From Vulcanimicrobiota bacterium (GTDB taxonomy: Bacteria > Vulcanimicrobiota > Vulcanimicrobiia > Vulcanimicrobiales > Vulcanimicrobiaceae), in contig JABCZE010000102.1 in the NCBI GenBank assembly GCA_013289785.1, forward strand, positions 1 through 6,204: a stretch of 6,204 nt of DNA, given 5' to 3'. A program made the translations under genes and the position numbers. Each line of letters begins with the position of its first letter. Position 1 is the stretch's first letter. Below are positions 5,224 to 6,204 of the stretch, piece by piece. The notes under the pieces are model-generated. The model was not told the DNA's origin and did no database searches. It saw only the letters and a program-made list of their open reading frames with translations.

Positions 5224-6204
5224 TCAAGGCGCCCAGCGCGGATAGATGCGCGTTGGTATGCCGGCGAAGGCCGGATCGCCGCACTGCCAGAGTAAAAAGG
5301 CATATTCGTCGGTCAGGAGCTGCTCGCTCTGCTCTCGGGATGCAGCCATGAATCCGTGGCCCGCATCATAATCGACGCGCAAGAGAATCGGACGCCCGCT
5401 TGTCGTCGCGCGCGCCAGCCTCGCGGTGAACTTCGCAAGCTGCCACGAGGCAACGCGCGGATCGTTAAATCCGGTAACGAGCATTACGGCCGGGTAGGGC
5501 GTTGCAGGCACGACGTGCTCGTAGGCATCCATCGCGTACAGTGCCCGGAAACCCGTTTCATTTGTGACGGTGCCGAACTCAGGAATGTTCGGCGGCCCGT
5601 TGGGCGTGAACTCGGCGCGCAAAGCGTTGCTGACGCCAACCACGTCGAGCGCGGCGGCGAACAGGTGCGGCTGCGACGTGATCGCGCGCCCAATCGTGAT
5701 CCCGCCGGCGCTGGTCCCTTCGCCGGCGAGGTGGGCCTGCGAGGTGTACTTATGATTGACCAGCCACTGCCCGCAGGCGATGAAGTCTTGCCAGGTATGG
5801 GGTTTGGTCGCAATCATGCCGGCGCGGTGCCAGGCTTCGCCGTACCAGCCGCCGCCGCGCGGATGGCAGACGGCGAAGACTCCGCCGCGCTCGAGCCAAG
5901 CGATGCGCGTGCCGCTGAACGTTGGATTGAGCTCGATGCCGTACGCGCCGTAACCTTCCAAATACGCCGGATGCGATCCATCGAGCGGCAGCCCTTTACG
6001 GTAGATCACCGAGAGCGGGACCATCGTGCCGTCGGCGCTGCGCGCCTGCACTTCGGACGACGTATACGGTGACGTATCAATGTTGGCAAGCGGCTTGAGG
6101 TGCGTGTCGGTCACGGCACCCGCGGCGTCGGCGGCATAGTAGAGTTGCGAGTGCGTCCAGCCGGTGAGGCCGAAGACGACGCCCGGCTCTCGCGGATCCG
6201 TGGT
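5224..6204 (-). CDS. Prolyl oligopeptidase family (S9) serine peptidase, C-terminal catalytic part (5' end outside window)
   Basis: The frame is open from the window edge to the TGA at 5226-5224, giving 326 visible residues. These cover the end of the β-propeller and the whole α/β-hydrolase domain. Family landmarks, numbered from the window edge: a GYGAYG oxyanion-region motif (84-89), RGGG (116-119), the nucleophile S165 in GTSAGG, the acid D248 in GFNDPRV, and the catalytic histidine H283 in DAGHG, so the Ser-Asp-His triad is complete. These enzymes cut short peptides, usually after proline (prolyl oligopeptidase) or basic residues (oligopeptidase B); NDPRV is reminiscent of oligopeptidase B, so specificity is left open. 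Full members are about 680-720 residues, so roughly half lies upstream of the window. The GTG at 6114 is an internal codon, not a start: the upstream codons (YYAADAAGA…) continue the domain. Whether the full protein is exported cannot be told. It lies 85 bp upstream of the sigma gene on the same strand. Confidence 0.93.
   Translation of the reverse strand, partial: TTDPREPGVVFGLTGWTHSQLYYAADAAGAVTDTHLKPLANIDTSPYTSSEVQARSADGTMVPLSVIYRKGLPLDGSHPAYLEGYGAYGIELNPTFSGTRIAWLERGGVFAVCHPRGGGWYGEAWHRAGMIATKPHTWQDFIACGQWLVNHKYTSQAHLAGEGTSAGGITIGRAITSQPHLFAAALDVVGVSNALRAEFTPNGPPNIPEFGTVTNETGFRALYAMDAYEHVVPATPYPAVMLVTGFNDPRVASWQLAKFTARLARATTSGRPILLRVDYDAGHGFMAASREQSEQLLTDEYAFLLWQCGDPAFAGIPTRIYPRWAP

Noticed and set aside
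5356..6072. Plus-strand frame of 238 codons opposite the peptidase
   Set aside because: It is antisense to a frame with a complete Ser-Asp-His triad and has no recognisable domain.

Overview
The window is a GC-rich, gene-dense stretch of bacterial chromosome. It carries six protein-coding genes, two of them cut by the window edges, and short intergenic gaps that hold repeats and inverted repeats. I see no rRNA, tRNA, CRISPR array, transposase or phage gene. The lineage cannot be fixed from the sequence alone. A UVR-linker ClpC, a SufT-like DUF59 protein, an ECF sigma/RskA pair and dispersed 'ccttcgac…cgctcaggatgac' repeats would suit a soil or metagenome-type phylum. Candidatus Eremiobacterota (WPS-2), Chloroflexota or Acidobacteriota are possibilities, and this is a low-confidence guess.

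Layout: positions 1-2454 (minus) hold almost all of clpC, the AAA+ unfoldase of the ClpCP protease; the 3' end lies just outside. Position 2594-2905 (plus) is a small MIP18/DUF59 protein of the SufT/PaaD type, implicated in Fe-S cluster maturation. It is divergent from clpC across a 139-bp gap. Position 2906-3191 has no gene. It holds a 21-bp tandem array of nearly six units grown from one half of a dispersed repeat, and then a perfect 15-bp inverted repeat between two convergent genes. Four minus-strand genes follow: an exported protein of unknown family (3192-3800), a membrane anti-sigma factor of the RskA type (3889-4608), its ECF sigma factor (4605-5138), and the C-terminal catalytic part of an S9 prolyl-oligopeptidase-family serine peptidase (5224-6204, start outside).

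The sigma and anti-sigma genes overlap by 4 bp (ATGA), so they are almost certainly translationally coupled and form a sense-and-release module. The membrane anti-sigma holds the sigma factor until an envelope signal frees it. The exported protein just downstream is the best visible candidate for a member of that operon or regulon, but this is an inference from position only.

The least ordinary content is the repeat family. Three loci lie in the same orientation in intergenic gaps. Two of them flank the small Fe-S gene as direct repeats. One has a tandemly expanded half. The third has its centre replaced by 25 bp that includes an inverted copy of the core. No new multi-gene defence or biosynthetic system is evident.
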